Below are positions 47,110-59,049 of a DNA stretch of 64,000 bases, piece after piece. The DNA lies in assembly GCA_050084515.1 (NCBI GenBank), contig CM114274.1:7192001-7256000 (forward strand), written 5' to 3'. The notes under the pieces were generated by a model. The model searched no databases. It saw only the letters and a list, made by a program, of their open reading frames with translations, and was not told where the DNA came from. Position 1 is the first letter of the stretch; the number at the start of each line of letters is the position of its first letter. This DNA comes from Blasia pusilla. Its lineage: Eukaryota; Marchantiophyta; Marchantiopsida; Blasiales. The position numbers and the translations under genes were made by a program.

Positions 47110-48060
47110 CAATTCAGGTCCATGGCCTGATCCAACACATGACGTCGTGAAGCCTCAAAAATAGAAGCAACATTTGTCACACCAATAGCAAATCCCATCG
47201 CACGCTCTCTCTCATCAGCGTTAGGCTCCACCAATCGCCGCGACATGAGAATCCCATACAAGCCCGGACCACCTTCCCTGTGAGGCATGTGACGAGGAAA
47301 ACTCACAAATGTGGGTAGTGCCATCCTAGGTCGCCCACACGGTTCACCACCGCCATGGGTGACCGATCAATAACCCTCACCACTTGGGAAAGTCGCCCAA
47401 GATATCAAGATACTATCCATTGTAAGGCGAGGATCTGCCTTGCATCGCATCATATGCTCGACGTAGAACCTCCTAGGCAACAAGTTTGTCCACCACAAGC
47501 GTGGACGATGTGCACGGAGCCAACTCATGTTGCATCCAACAACACCATTGGTCCAATCCAAGAGCGCACCTCATAAACATTCGCCATCATCCGGGTCCGA
47601 GTGTCACCCAACAATGGAACATTCTCGAATGTAAGCTAGAGCACGTGTCGATGAACTGAAGATGTCGTAACACCCGTAACATCTCCCAAAACAATCGAGA
47701 CCTAGGGTCATGTAATCCCTCATCCCGACCAAAGACGTGTATGACACGACATGGCCATCCAAAGCAATCACCAAATCCACGGGACCAATTCTCTCAAGGT
47801 CCTGCGCCCCAACAATGCAATGTGTGATGGTAAAGCACGCCTGGTACCCACGAATAGCGATGGCGGCAACAACTCAGGATACCTCCGCATCAACTGACCA
47901 ATATGTCGGGATGAGACTCTCTGGGCCGTCTCATCTCGCTCCACATACACGTATCTCCGCACAAGAATACCGGCCTGCAACACTGCAGCCAAACCAGTGC
48001 TAATCCCACCAAAGAGATCTAACACACAAATGCCCTCTGGCGGATATTGCCATACAATGG
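47110..48060 (-). pseudogene. Dnmt3-like DNA cytosine-5 methyltransferase domain (M4)
   Basis: The longest copy in the window. Motif I GICVLDLFGGISTG (about 47995-48030), RRYVYVERDETAQRVSSRHI, DLVIAL then a shifted frame reading WPCR where M1 has WPCQG (about 47735-47745), FENVPLLGD in another frame (about 47615), LLDATNMSWLRAHRPRLWWTNL (split here: LLDATN, AHRPRLWWTNL; about 47480-47545) and the end block ERERAMGFAIGVTN with FEASRRHVLDQAMDLN (47207-47111). The AHR-R-WxN and ERxxGF blocks match the end of Dnmt3 enzymes. The catalytic Cys codon survives but the next residue is changed and frames are broken: inactive. Confidence 0.85.
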
Positions 48061-48619
48061 GTGTAGTATCCAAAGGGGATAACCCAACTGGGCTAGAAGT
48101 AGGAGTCCGTGGGGCCTCCTCTTCCTCATGAGGTATAATGACCTCACACCAAGCCTCTGCACTAGGCGTCGGCCTCGGCCCGTAGTGCACCGCTCTTTGA
48201 ACTCCAAAGTGGCACATCCAACGATGAGGATGCCACTGCTGCAAAAATAGGGACCTCCTCTTCCTCCTCATGCGCAGGAGAATCCATAGCAGAAACATTA
48301 CCCTCCAAAAGTCTCTGGCCAAGTGACTACTCCACTAAAACCGACCCACAGATGCTAACACTTTGTTGGGGAAGACCCTCTGGTCGAGCCCCGAAATAAA
48401 TCTCACAGAACTCGGCTCATACGTCCATCCCCGGATGCCAACCTGGTCTATAAGATTTGTCTCGATCCAGATAATCCATCCGAAAACCCATCGGGTACAA
48501 TCATCGCTCCTCCAACTAGTACATCATACGACTCGGTGATGTGACTACGTGAGATACTCCCAACCGGGAGCTATCGATCGCATGATCTAGTCTCAACTGT
48601 CATGACAGAAAACTTCTCC

Positions 48620-49260
48620 GTGTCATGAATTGAGACCTATCATTGGCTCCTCCAAGTGATGTTTGAATCGGAATGGGCAAGGCTCAAGCTCGACCTCCGA
48701 ATACCCAAACCAATACATGCCGCCTTTCCCAACATCAAGGTTGGGCACCGAGTCTAACAAGACTCTATCTGGTCTATACACTGTCTTGTAGGACTCACCA
48801 ATCGGAAGATCCCACTCGGTTGTCCAACATACATACACCAGGTGTAAGCCTCTCACAATCAATGGTGGCCGGGGTAATGCATCCATCTTCGCATTCTTTG
48901 CGCCAAGTAGCACCGGTACTCAATGCTACTCGACATAGAGGGTCGCTCCACCGCAACACCCTCATCCACCTCACCTCAACACGTGTAGCAAGAAACACCC
49001 CACGTTCACACAACGTGGTCGCTAATCGAAATACATGAGCTAAGTCAACTCCTAAAGCCATCGACTCCGTGGCGAAAACAATGGGGATCCCAACACCGAA
49101 GTTGCCATCCGCACTTTGCATTGGATCTTTGCATTTTATGTCTACTACACGCGATGTAGATGCCTCGGTCCCCCATGTCGACTCAATAGGTGCGTGAGGA
49201 ACCATGGATGGAGTCCTAAGCACCTCAGACAACAAGAATGACTGGGAAGCCTAGCTCGCC
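48620..49260 (-). pseudogene. Protease region (M4)
   Basis: Frames 49235-48795 and 48913-48623 match the M3 protease frame (MLSEVLRTPSMVP start, VYRPDRVLLDS, ELEPCPFRF). A base change in phase turns the D-S-G-A active site into DSVPNLDV. Broken. Confidence 0.75.
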
Positions 49261-49599
49261 TCCCACCTCACCCCTCTCGTGGGTCCTACTCTACTGAGAG
49301 CACCACGTGACTCTCGACGCTTTCGAGTGGCTCCTCTCGAATCGCTGGTGATGCCTCAACTTTGTCGCACTCGCCATATAAGAGAGATCATCCCCTCCAT
49401 AAGAGGTGGAAGCCCTGCTCCCGAACGTGATCTATCTTTGGATACCGACCATAGTAGCCAACCTCGCTCCAATCTGCTCAATCTGGCGACCATAGCGACT
49501 CTGTCGAGTGGTAGGGATAGCCACCGTAGGCTCTCCAACCACTGGTCCACCTCTACCACCCCTACCACCTCGGCCTCTGAGCTACTCCACCACGGCCAC

Positions 49600-50700
49600 G
49601 GTCTCATCTCAACTCGGATGAAGATCAAAGCAACGCTCTCGAGGATGACCTAGTCTCCCGCAATGATCACACTGAGTTGGGGCCGACGAGGCCCGATCCT
49701 CCAAAGTCCGTCTCCCATCCTCTTGGGGACAAAACTTCCTAACATGATCACCTCCACATGTCCAACATGATCGCCCTTCCGCTGGGGCAGCAAATGAAGG
49801 CAATGGTCTCTGCACAAATGTCCCTCTAGGACTTGATCGAGGTCGCGTGTACCCCACGACTCCCACTACTATTACCACCACCACTACTACGAGATGTGAG
49901 GTGGGCGGGTGAACACGAAGTAGTAGTTGTATCCCCCTCATGAATGCGGATGTCACCACTCTCTCCTTCACCATGTTAAGCTCAATCTTCTCGAGATAGA
50001 GCAAACACATGGGTCAATATGGGTGAATCATCACTCATAAGAGTAGCATCACGTACCCTCTGGCGCAAATCTCTGTCCAAGATCCCATACCAAAATTGGA
50101 CTACCGATCCTCGTCACCTGGGTCGAAAGCGAAATCAAGCGTCGATACGCTGGCGTGTATGCCTCACTTAAGACTCTCACCAGTCTTTCGCTCAAAGTCC
50201 TGAAGATTCCTCAACTTCTCCGTCTTCACTCCCTGATAGTTCTTCTTCAACCTCTTGAAGAACTTTGCAACCGAGCTAAACGATGGTGGGGCACTAGTAC
50301 CTCCACTAGTACCCCCACTAGTACTTCCACTAGTATCCCCACTCCGGCTCGTACTGCACGTACCACTCAGTCGGCCGGGAATTTGGTGGCATAGTAGGAG
50401 CACTACTACCAATACCACCATGGATGATAGACACATAGCCGGAGACCAATATTGTCTCCATGCCTCAATCTCAACAACATGGTCCTTCCTAAACTCATGG
50501 TAATCATCCATGGGTGGTCCTTCCAAAATCTTTGAAACAACCCCTTCCAAGCCAAGAAGGGTGTAAACAACGTGGCGTTCCGTAACATGTGCATATCACA
50601 CCACGTATCAAACTCTTGCATGAAGTCCTCCAACTCAATGGTACCCATTGCACCCGAGTATCGTCGTGGGCCCTTCATGGCCCCATATCCACCAAATCCA
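49600..50700 (-). pseudogene. Gag (M4)
   Basis: Frames 50915-50406, 50550-50164 and 50010-49609 hold the gag core (GTIELEDFMQEFDTWCDMHM), a Thr-Ser-Gly run (50290-50345) and the two zinc knuckles (CWTCGGDHVRKFC, CDHCGRLGHPRERC). It matches M3 gag over its length, with different frameshifts, so the decay of the two copies is independent. Confidence 0.82.
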
Positions 50701-50929
50701 TGTCCCAAATCAATGGAGCCGCAACACTCGATAACAACGTAGAAGACTCGGTGTTTGGAACACCTCGCCCTCCTCTTCATCAACCGTCGGAAGTGGAAAA
50801 GGTAGCCGATACCTAAATCCACTCGTGTGAAACCACCATTGTCCGCACCACGGTCCCCAACGCAGACCACCCGACAGACTCCGTGATGACCAACGCCGAT
50901 GCCGCCCACCACCAAATTACCAAGTGACG

Positions 50930-52395
50930 TCGATGTCGCTATACTATTCTAGCTCTACTAGCTATGGGTGTAGGCAACCTAACTTGTCATCACCACAAGA
51001 AGTCTCCCACAATCTACTCGTCATCCCTCACCTCACTACCGGTAGCACACACGAGTAACACTACTCGAAATCGGCGTCAACCCTAACAATGGGGCGCAAG
51101 CAAAAGCACGATGGAGGGGATCCGCATACAGGAAGTCCAACGACAACCCTCCAACCGCAAATGGAAATCAAGGTAACACAATCCACCAAACGTGGCCCCC
51201 GAATCCACAAAACCCACCGCACAATTCTAACGCTAACAATAGCTCCGTCGTCGGTGGTCGATGACGTGCTAGTCGAACTCGCAAAGCACCTGAAAATATC
51301 ACTTGCATGGAGAGGCTACACCGTACTATGCGCTAGAGGTACATCAACCAAAAACCTGAGATGCATAAAGCGCCTAACACATCTCCGAACAGCACCAAAT
51401 GAGCTATAATAGTCTGTACGCTGGCATAGTTAAGAACTCAGCAGTTAAGCGTCCTCCAGGCAAAATAGCCCAAAGATGGGTGACCAGTTATGCAAAACTC
51501 AAATCCCAAATCCTACAAAAATTGCCTCACGCCCAAGAAAGCAAGCTTGCTTGCTTGCTCCTTGCTCCTTACTCCGCCTCTCACGCCCACTCGCCGCGAG
51601 CTACCACGAGTTGCCTCGAAGCCTCGAAGCCTCAAAACGCCGAGAAATGCTCGAGACATGCCCCGTTCGCCATGCTTCGCCATGCTTCGCTATGGAGAGA
51701 GGTCCAACCAGGGCGCCCCCAACGGGATAGGCGTCTCCAAAAATGAACGAGTCACCAACCAACCGGTCCCTCCGATCCGCTGTCCACCATAGCCAAACCT
51801 CGAGCTAGTCCGCGAAATTTCGATCAGAAATTACTTCACAAATACGTGACCGAAATCAAATCTGTTTCGATCAGAATTCAATTGACCACCATAGCTATCT
51901 CTCCACAAAAAATCAGCTACAACCGAGCTCTGTACTCCGAGCTAAAAATCAAACAAACTTGCTGTCCATACACTTTCAGAATCGCAAATCCCACAGCGCT
52001 TCCGCCAAGTTTCATGCACGCAGAAATCCATAGCAACGCTCCACACACTCGGCGAGATAGATTTCAGGAGATCTGTCGAGTAGCAACATGAACCTCTCAC
52101 CCGATCTGGATGAACTTCAATGACTTCCGACTCCAAGTTCTCCACATCGTAAAATTGTCGAACACGACCAGAATCTTCAATGCTTGATAACTTCCAACTC
52201 CCTTGACGAAACCGCGATCTACAACGCGTTGGAAAGCTCTCAAAAGGCGCTTCTTTCCCAACCAACCGCGCACCAGATTCACACCTCCAACATAGGCCAC
52301 AAGCCACGAACATCCACGGTGAGTACACAATCGGCCCTAACCAGATCTCTTGATCTACAATCGAAGCTACCATCGATCTACTCAGTTCTTTGAGT
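50930..52395 (-). other. 5' leader of M4
   Basis: About 1.4 kb between A1 and gag with no retroelement protein. Plus-strand frames here (for example 51399-51746) are antisense to the leader and were not credited. The first 15 bases after A1 on the minus strand, ACTCAAAGAACTGAG (52395-52381), are the putative self-primer binding site. Confidence 0.55.
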
Positions 52396-52762
52396 GAAAT
52401 CCGTGAAAGACCTACTGTCATAAAACACGTTTACAATCACATACAATCGAGCCAAACCCACTCCACGATGGGAGAATCTAGGTCGAAGCTTGCGAGAAAC
52501 ACCATAGCCAAGAGCTCTACTCACTACCAAGGCTAACTCCCAACGCAACAGGCTCAACTCAAAGAACTGACTGTTCTTTGAGGGCAAGCCACCTTATATC
52601 CTCCAACCTAAGAGCGGGCCCTACTAGGAAAGTCACCCCCAAGTGAATAATCCCCAACCCTATGTATGGAACCACATCTCTACCAAGCCACTACGGTCCT
52701 ACATAAGGAATGGCCTCTACCAGCACACCATACTCTACGACATAATCCGCATGGTCATGACA
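52396..52762 (-). repeat. 5' terminal repeat A1 of M4 with TATA box
   Basis: 367 bp, starting TGTCATGACC at 52762. TATAAG starts at 52598 on the minus strand, and TCAGTTCTTTGAGT spans 52570-52557, so transcription should begin about here. The 14 bases are the exact complement of ACTCAAAGAACTGA immediately after the repeat (52395-52382). No B repeat lies on either side. Confidence 0.82.
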
Positions 52763-52766
52763 ACTA

Positions 52767-54411
52767 AGGAGGAAGCTAAAGTCATGGAAAAATGGATTGA
52801 TCTTTCTATGACCCTCTACATTGCTCCATAGAGTGGAGGATCCTTCCCATTCCATACAAATGGAGAGTAGAAAAAAAGGTGAGGGTTTGTCTTAATCCCT
52901 TTCCTCTCCATAGGGATGGAGAAAGACATATGGGGAGGGTTGGGACATACCCTCTCCATATGTCCTAGAGAGGAGAGGTGTGAAGACTTGAAATAAGACG
53001 GATGGAACGGTGTGGAAGGTAGATGAAAGACTCAAAATGAAATGGGTGAATGGTTTGAGGAAGAAAGGGAGGTGGGGAGACCCTTTATTTGGGAGAGCCA
53101 AAGAGTACTCCTCACCTCAAGAGACACAAAGATAGACCATTACCCTTCATTCGACCGTAGAGGATTCCTCTAACCTCGAAGCAATGCACGGGCAAAATAG
53201 CATTATCAGATACCTTTATTACTATTTGTGTTAGCTCTTCCCATGATAACCTCCCAAATTGTGAGAAACGTGGAAAGGCTTCGAGTCTCACTTGCTTCGT
53301 TAATGGGGTTCCCCACCACTAACACGTGCTCTATTTTCATTTACTTCATGGACCTAGAGTGTTGAAAAGTTGAACTCACCCAACTCATGGTAGTACTCCC
53401 CATCTATAATTATGGTGAAATATCTCCTTGTCTCTCCACACTCAGATTATGAAGAAAAGATGGTGGATGGAGGTGTAGCTTACAAGGCATTGCCCGCAAC
53501 ACTATTTCCATGTATTTTGTTGTTGATGTATGAGAGCTCAAACATGGCATGAATACGAGAAAAACGTTTAGTATTCTACAAAACCTCATCAAGCTAACAA
53601 TTGTGAAAGAAATGAGTTCCAAAGAGAATCTCCACTATCCACTACCTTTGTTGCAATGCAAAAAGTACATTGCCATTCTCACCTCCCAACATCTCCCCAC
53701 ACACTAGTAGTACACGCTGATTGCCTCCTCCCTTTTTGGGCCTTGAAAACAACTTCCCTATTCGAGTTGTGGATAGAATTTGACACAACACATTATCTCC
53801 ATAATCGTCGCAAAATCGAATGCGGATTCAAATATGATAACAAACCTCTCTTCTACCAAGTGAACTTCTCTCAATGCAGAACTCTACCTAATAATAAGTG
53901 CAAAGAAATAAAAGTGTAGATACAAAACAAAACCCACCATCTTTCATGTTATGAGATGCCTACTTCTGGCAACAAATCTCCAGGGAACCAACCCTAGCTT
54001 TAGACATTTGATGAATTGAAACGTGGCAGCATTCAAGCTGGGTTTTGGAGAGGGGACAAAGATACATGTCAGAAATCTCCAATTCAACTACTCAAGGCCC
54101 CCGGACTCTAAGGGATGAACCAAGAGAATCTGCAAATTCAGATTTGACTACTATAGCAGTTGTTTTTGAAGGAAGGCACCTGGAACTAAGATGAGGGATG
54201 CCCCACTCATCAATTCAAACTCCAAGCCTATACGCATGGTCTGAAAGAATTTACACTGACCAGACTAAGCACAACGGGGAACTTGAACACAAAGTCCTGC
54301 AAATAGGCACATGAGCCAAACAAGTGACAAGCTATACTTCTATATGACTTCCTGCTCGTGTTACATGATCTTATTAACACTCTATTCTTCTATTATTTGT
54401 GCTATACAATA
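52767..54411. other. Intergenic stretch with one foldback
   Basis: No protein domain was recognised. A foldback with 16-bp arms and one mismatch is present (52925-52940 / 52949-52964, GACATATGGGGAGGGT). The right end is 3' flank of the AE7-like gene. Confidence 0.5.
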
Positions 54412-56650
54412 CTATTCCTCGCTTGCAGCAAGACACTTCTCAACCATTTCCACAAGATGAGGATTTTCCAAAGCAGCTGCCACCCGCTCTTTGTCGTTCA
54501 GCTGCTTGTTCACTGCAATATGAAATAGAAAACACATCATACCTCAATGAGACATAGCAAGAGGGCACTGAAAGCCGGAGGGAACTCGTCAGATTTCATA
54601 TAACACCTCCTCATTCATCTCTGGAAAGTCTTCCAGCTGGGTAGCACCCTCACTAGAAATTCTTCCAGATTGAAATGTCAGAAACATTAATGGTGACTCC
54701 CTGGTGAACAGAGAGTCACTGCTCTCTGTTCCAAGAAACATTACCCTCTTTTTGACCAAATACCTGAAAAAACCCTTCTAGTAACCCCACCTCAAGGGAT
54801 ACAAAGTGTGGCACGCTGGAGACCTTGGCGAGTGGCTTTACAAGGATGATGCTGGGTCCCAGAGATGATGCTAGGTCCAAGATTTGGAGTACACGAGGAT
54901 CTGGGGTCATTGGGTATGAGAGTGGCATCAGCATACTCTAGAGGAGCTTGGTTTTTGTGAAGGCAGACAACCTAGTGGATGCTGTAGAGTATGCATTCTT
55001 CCTCCTCCATGACTTCCAATGTTACTTCACCACCTGCTCGTGGAATGTTACATTTACAACAGACAGGAACCGTGCATCGTGCCCAATACCCTAAACTAGT
55101 ACTGCATATGTGCCAGCATCATCATTGGAAAGGACAAAAGCTCAAAAGAATTGCAGACGTTCAAATTAGCCTCATTCTCTAAATCCACACTTGGGTTCAA
55201 TCTACAGAGTCAGAGTTGATATATTCTATCATTCGTGTCCTCTCACAAGGTCTCGACTGACTGAAAAGGGTGCCAATCCCACCCTCTATGGAGACAGATT
55301 TGCGGAGCCCACACGTGATCCTACGTAAAAGAATGCCTTGAGTGTCCTCGAGACACTACCACATTGAAGTGTCTGCTGAAGGAATCCTATGCCAACAAAT
55401 AACCTCTAAATTCTCTCCTTCCTCTATGCCCTCCATTGAACTCATTTAGTAAATAGCACTCACTGAAAGGGATGATTTGCTACAAATGACCAGAATCCTC
55501 ACTGGCAGACAATTTGAGGTACGTCTTGTACACATAGAACCCCACCATCGCTTCCAAGCAGCACGATGTTCGCTTCCGCCAGACAAAATTCAAGTGAGGA
55601 GGGGGATGATATGAGACTGTCGTCTATCCAAGTACATCAGAGAATGAAAAGAGTATAATACCTGCAGCTTCAGAGGCGTGAGAACCCGGGGCAACTCTGA
55701 TGTCGACCTGCTACATCCAAAACAATTTGGTTGTCAGACAACGCACGAAGATCCCAGGCAATCGATCAGCTTGCCGTTGCAGCATAGCAATCATCGGCTT
55801 CAAGTTATTCGAGGGCGCCTTACATGAATGACAAAACAAGACCCACCTTGAAGCGGGGTGGGAGGCATCGAATTAACTTCACTCTGATGCACAATCCGAT
55901 GACAGTCGCCATGCTGCAGTGCTGGACGGTCGGGGTGAACGTGACCCTGCCACCAACAGCACCATCGGCTTTCAGTGTGGGAGTCTCATGAAGCCAGCCA
56001 ACAAAGAGAGAGAATCTCACGAAGAAATCGCCCTTCGAACAGCGTGAGGTTGAGAAACCAGCCATTGGCGTGGACAGGACAATCGACTATCGATCTCTGG
56101 GCCCGGCCATGCGATGAGGACTACTTACGTGACATGGCTGCCCTTCTCGTCGACATCGATGGAGTCTTCTGATACCACATTCAGCTGCTCCAACGAGTAC
56201 GGATGCTCAGGATCCGTGATATCTCTCACATGCTGTGCAGCTCTTCTGTGGTTAAGGCACCACCGAAAAAGACAAATCTTGCCGGAATTTGGCTCCTAAA
56301 CCCTTCCCAAAAAAAAGGACGCAGCGGACTCTACTGAAAACACTCGCATCCATTTCTCTGGTCGTGTGCAAGCAACGCCCACAAGCCCAGAGGAGACGAG
56401 TGGCTCGTCAACAGAAAGGGCATAAGACAGACGAAGGAAACTCGGCTCAGAGCAAGGGCCTCCATTTCCTTGCTCGGGCAAACAGACCCACTAAAGCATA
56501 GCAGACGAGTGGATCACCCACAGAAAGGATATCAAAGATTTCCAACGCATCAAACTCATCCACGCTGCTCTCGTCGTTGCTCTCCGCCCTCACGGCCCTC
56601 GCCTTCGTCTCGTGCACCACAGGATTAGCGTTGATCAACCCCGGCGTCAT
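54412..56650 (-). CDS. AE7: AE7/MIP18-type cytosolic iron-sulfur assembly factor (CIAO2 family), 5 exons
   Basis: Exons on the minus strand 56650-56533, 56234-56129, 55946-55847, 55707-55662 and 54512-54412 join in phase to 156 residues, the normal family length. The protein hands iron-sulfur clusters to cytosolic and nuclear targets such as DNA polymerases and helicases, as part of the CIA targeting complex. Diagnostic blocks: [12 protein letters not shown] start, [40 protein letters not shown] with the reactive Cys, [19 protein letters not shown] and [20 protein letters not shown] near the C-terminus. Introns 2-4 are GT-AG. Intron 1 fits an AT-AC U12-type intron; a GT-AG alternative would insert three residues absent from the family. 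It looks intact. Confidence 0.93.
56235..56532 (-). other. Putative U12-type AT-AC intron (AE7 intron 1)
   Basis: The minus strand begins ATATCCTTTCTG right after exon 1 and ends TGCCTTAACCACAGAAGAGC then TGCAC. ATATCCTTT is the U12 donor consensus, and TGCCTTAAC matches the U12 branch site TTCCTTAAC, with the branch A about 17 nt before the AC. Using these borders gives IFEHVRDI, the family length. Confidence 0.75.
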
Positions 56651-57633
56651 CTCTCAAGCTCTGCTTGGGAATCACCTACCTCCCTCCCACTGCTCCCAAC
56701 ACCTCTAGGCGCCACCCTCTCTCGCACTCCGCAAGCAAAACACAAACTCCACAATGCACCACCACGACCGTTGAAGTGAAGCAATCAGATCCTGTTCACC
56801 TCTATGGCTGAATCCTCCGATCCACCCACCTCTCCAGAGCCTCACCGATTCCTGGGACTCAAATACCCGCCTCTAAGCTTCAGACATTTGGATCTGATCA
56901 CCGCCTCAAAAGCCTCAAATTAACTGCTCCACTCACAGAGAGAGAGAGAGCTCTGAGCTTTCAGAATCGTGAGGAGGTATTCGGTTGGGAATTGTGGGCA
57001 TTTCATAACTTCACGAGACAGGTTGATCATTGATTCTCGTCCGTCATGAAAGAAGGCTGAAGAACAGAACGGTGAGAGGTCGTTGGTTTACGTGACAATT
57101 GCGTGGACATTCGGAGCTAATGGATGCCTCCTTCCCCTCAAAGTTTGTATCTTTCATAAGTGTACCCCAATCCACTTCGATATTTGTTGAGGTTAAAGGA
57201 ATTTCTCTCCTAATCTATTGGTGACCGAACTCCAAACCCACAAATGCAATACAATATGCGGGAAATCTTGGTTTCCTTCCTATTTTTGGGGAGGGTGGTT
57301 TAACAAAGCAATCCATGTTCATGGCTGATGCAAAGCGATGACATAAGATTTCAAAGATGTTCACAACATGTTATGAACAACCAATTTCAAGTAAATATTC
57401 CATGTGTTTTATTTTTTCTCAAACATACATAAATATTATGTTGTTAGTTCATACTGGTTACATTCTTTATTCTTTTAATATATAAGCATAGAAGGAGGCT
57501 TTGTTGTACAAATATGTCACATTTAACACAAATAAGTTGATCAAGAGGAGAGCAACAACTTCATTCATCATTGTGTGTAGATGTATGAGAATGCTTCAAC
57601 TCATTGAATTAAGGAATCTCTTATTTGGACCTA
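56651..57633. other. 5' flank of the AE7-like gene
   Basis: Presumed promoter and 5' leader, with an AG microsatellite at about 56937-56951. No other gene was seen. Confidence 0.5.
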
Positions 57634-57791
57634 CTAGTATAACGGCCATGCCTACACGGGTGAAAGGGCGGGCATGCAATGTTAAGTTAATTCCTGTGTT
57701 ACACGTGTCATCACCTTATGGAGCCAAAATGAACACGTGTCGACACTTAGAGGAGGGGTTTCCAAACCCCGTCCTCTTTTAATAATATAGA
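57634..57791 (-). mobile_element. 158-bp mini-Helitron-like element
   Basis: On the minus strand it begins TCTATATTATTAAAAGAGG after A (57791/57792) and ends ...GTTATACTAG followed by T (57634/57633), fitting Helitron insertion between A and T. A short CATGCC/GGCATG stem lies before the 3' end. It is related to 18121-18306. Non-coding. Confidence 0.6.
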
Positions 57792-59040
57792 TTGAGAGAA
57801 TCAACAATTTGGCATCTATCCCAGCAACTATTTTGATTTTAAGGATGAATCAAGTGTGTAGAGATGGGTTATTTTTGGATATTCAAACTGAATGAGCATT
57901 CTCTTGTAGTTACTAACAAAGATGACTTTAAAGACCACATTCATATTTTCACTCTTAATGCAGACCTCCTCATTCGCTTTCTCTCCCTTTAACTAGAGGA
58001 CTTGATGTGGAGGATAAGCTATCGTTTGGGGGAGAATTTTACAACATGGTGAAATCTTAAAGACCTGCTTATATTTGTGGGAGAGAGGTGTGGGCGTATG
58101 TGGTTGTTGTTATTTTTGTCATAAATTTGGGTGAGAATTTCATGCTCTACTTTGAGAACTAATGTAATTTCAGGGTGTTGGGTAAGTGCATGTTGTTTTA
58201 GTACCCATGTGTATCCTAACTTCCTAGAGAAAATTTGGATCCTCCAAGGAAGATTTTGGATCCTTTCCAAATTCACATCACAATTTATTAGCCATTGTGC
58301 AAGCTAAGAAAATTCGTTCCTTGACTTTACATTGGGAGAAGGTCTGATAATATATGGTATAATTAGAAGTTGGTTCATGGCACAGTTGAAAAACCTCAAC
58401 ATTGAAAAGCATATGTCTTTTTCCACAACGAGACCTCAAAGTTTTGGATTGAGTACACATATAGATACTAGAATCCGCGTGAGCTTAAACTCCACTAATC
58501 ACTAGTTTCTCAAGGTTTCTAAGGTATTGAATTCAGATTTTGCAAATACTAAACCTAATGTGTAAATCATACTTGATCCAATAGTATTGGCCCCTACTAC
58601 TAGGCCTTATTAACGGGTTTTCTTTCTCCTGCTGCCACGTTTTATAGTCGTCTTTGGATGCTCACTCAAATCAAAGTGTAGAGGTTGCAAAATGCAAGTT
58701 ATTCCCTTAAACTTCCTCAATTGTAGGATGTGAATAGAGATATGAGACAATTTAAAGACATTTGGACTCTCTTCCCTCCGAATCAGTAAATTTTTTGTGT
58801 CCTCTTTGTGGGAGGTCATTCATAAGGAGGTTTGGACTTATAATAACGATAATCTTTACACTAACGTGAAAAGTCGATATATAATATCATTTTAAAATTT
58901 CCAGAAACTAGTAGATGTGATTGAACCATTCATGCCATTTATGCCAACCTCGAAGAGAGCGAGAAAGAGAGTTCGTCAACAAGCGGTCGTCAATATACAA
59001 CACATGATAACCATAGGGCCTTGTCCTCTCAAGACATATA
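57792..59040. other. AT-rich intergenic stretch
   Basis: No domain, RNA gene or repeat could be supported here. Confidence 0.4.
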
Positions 59041-59049
59041 GCAAGGAAT

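Larger units (their letters stand above)
42996..52762 (-). mobile_element. M4: full-length M-family Ty3/gypsy element with DNMT and PHD
   Basis: A 9,767-bp element on the minus strand flanked by ACTA (42992-42995 and 52763-52766). Outer ends are inverted TGTC...GACA. Order from the right: repeat A1, leader, gag, protease, Dnmt3-like methyltransferase, RT, RNase H, integrase, PHD finger, purine tract, then B1-A2-B2. A1 and A2 differ at about nine of 367 positions, all transitions, so insertion is fairly old. Coding blocks are broken by many frameshifts. The methyltransferase sits between protease and RT, which is not a usual place for a captured gene in plant gypsy elements. Confidence 0.88.

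Noticed and set aside
47110-48060. Host DRM/CMT methyltransferase gene
   Set aside because: The domain is embedded between gypsy protease and RT in several copies and has the unpermuted Dnmt3 motif order.
51399-51746. Overlapping plus-strand frames at 51.4-51.8 kb as a gene
   Set aside because: They are antisense to the leader of M4 and a matching antisense frame exists in M3, so they follow element sequence.
42996-52762. Tyrosine-recombinase (DIRS/PAT/Ngaro) retroelement
   Set aside because: The repeat layout fits, but the coding part is a DDE integrase and there is an ACTA target duplication.
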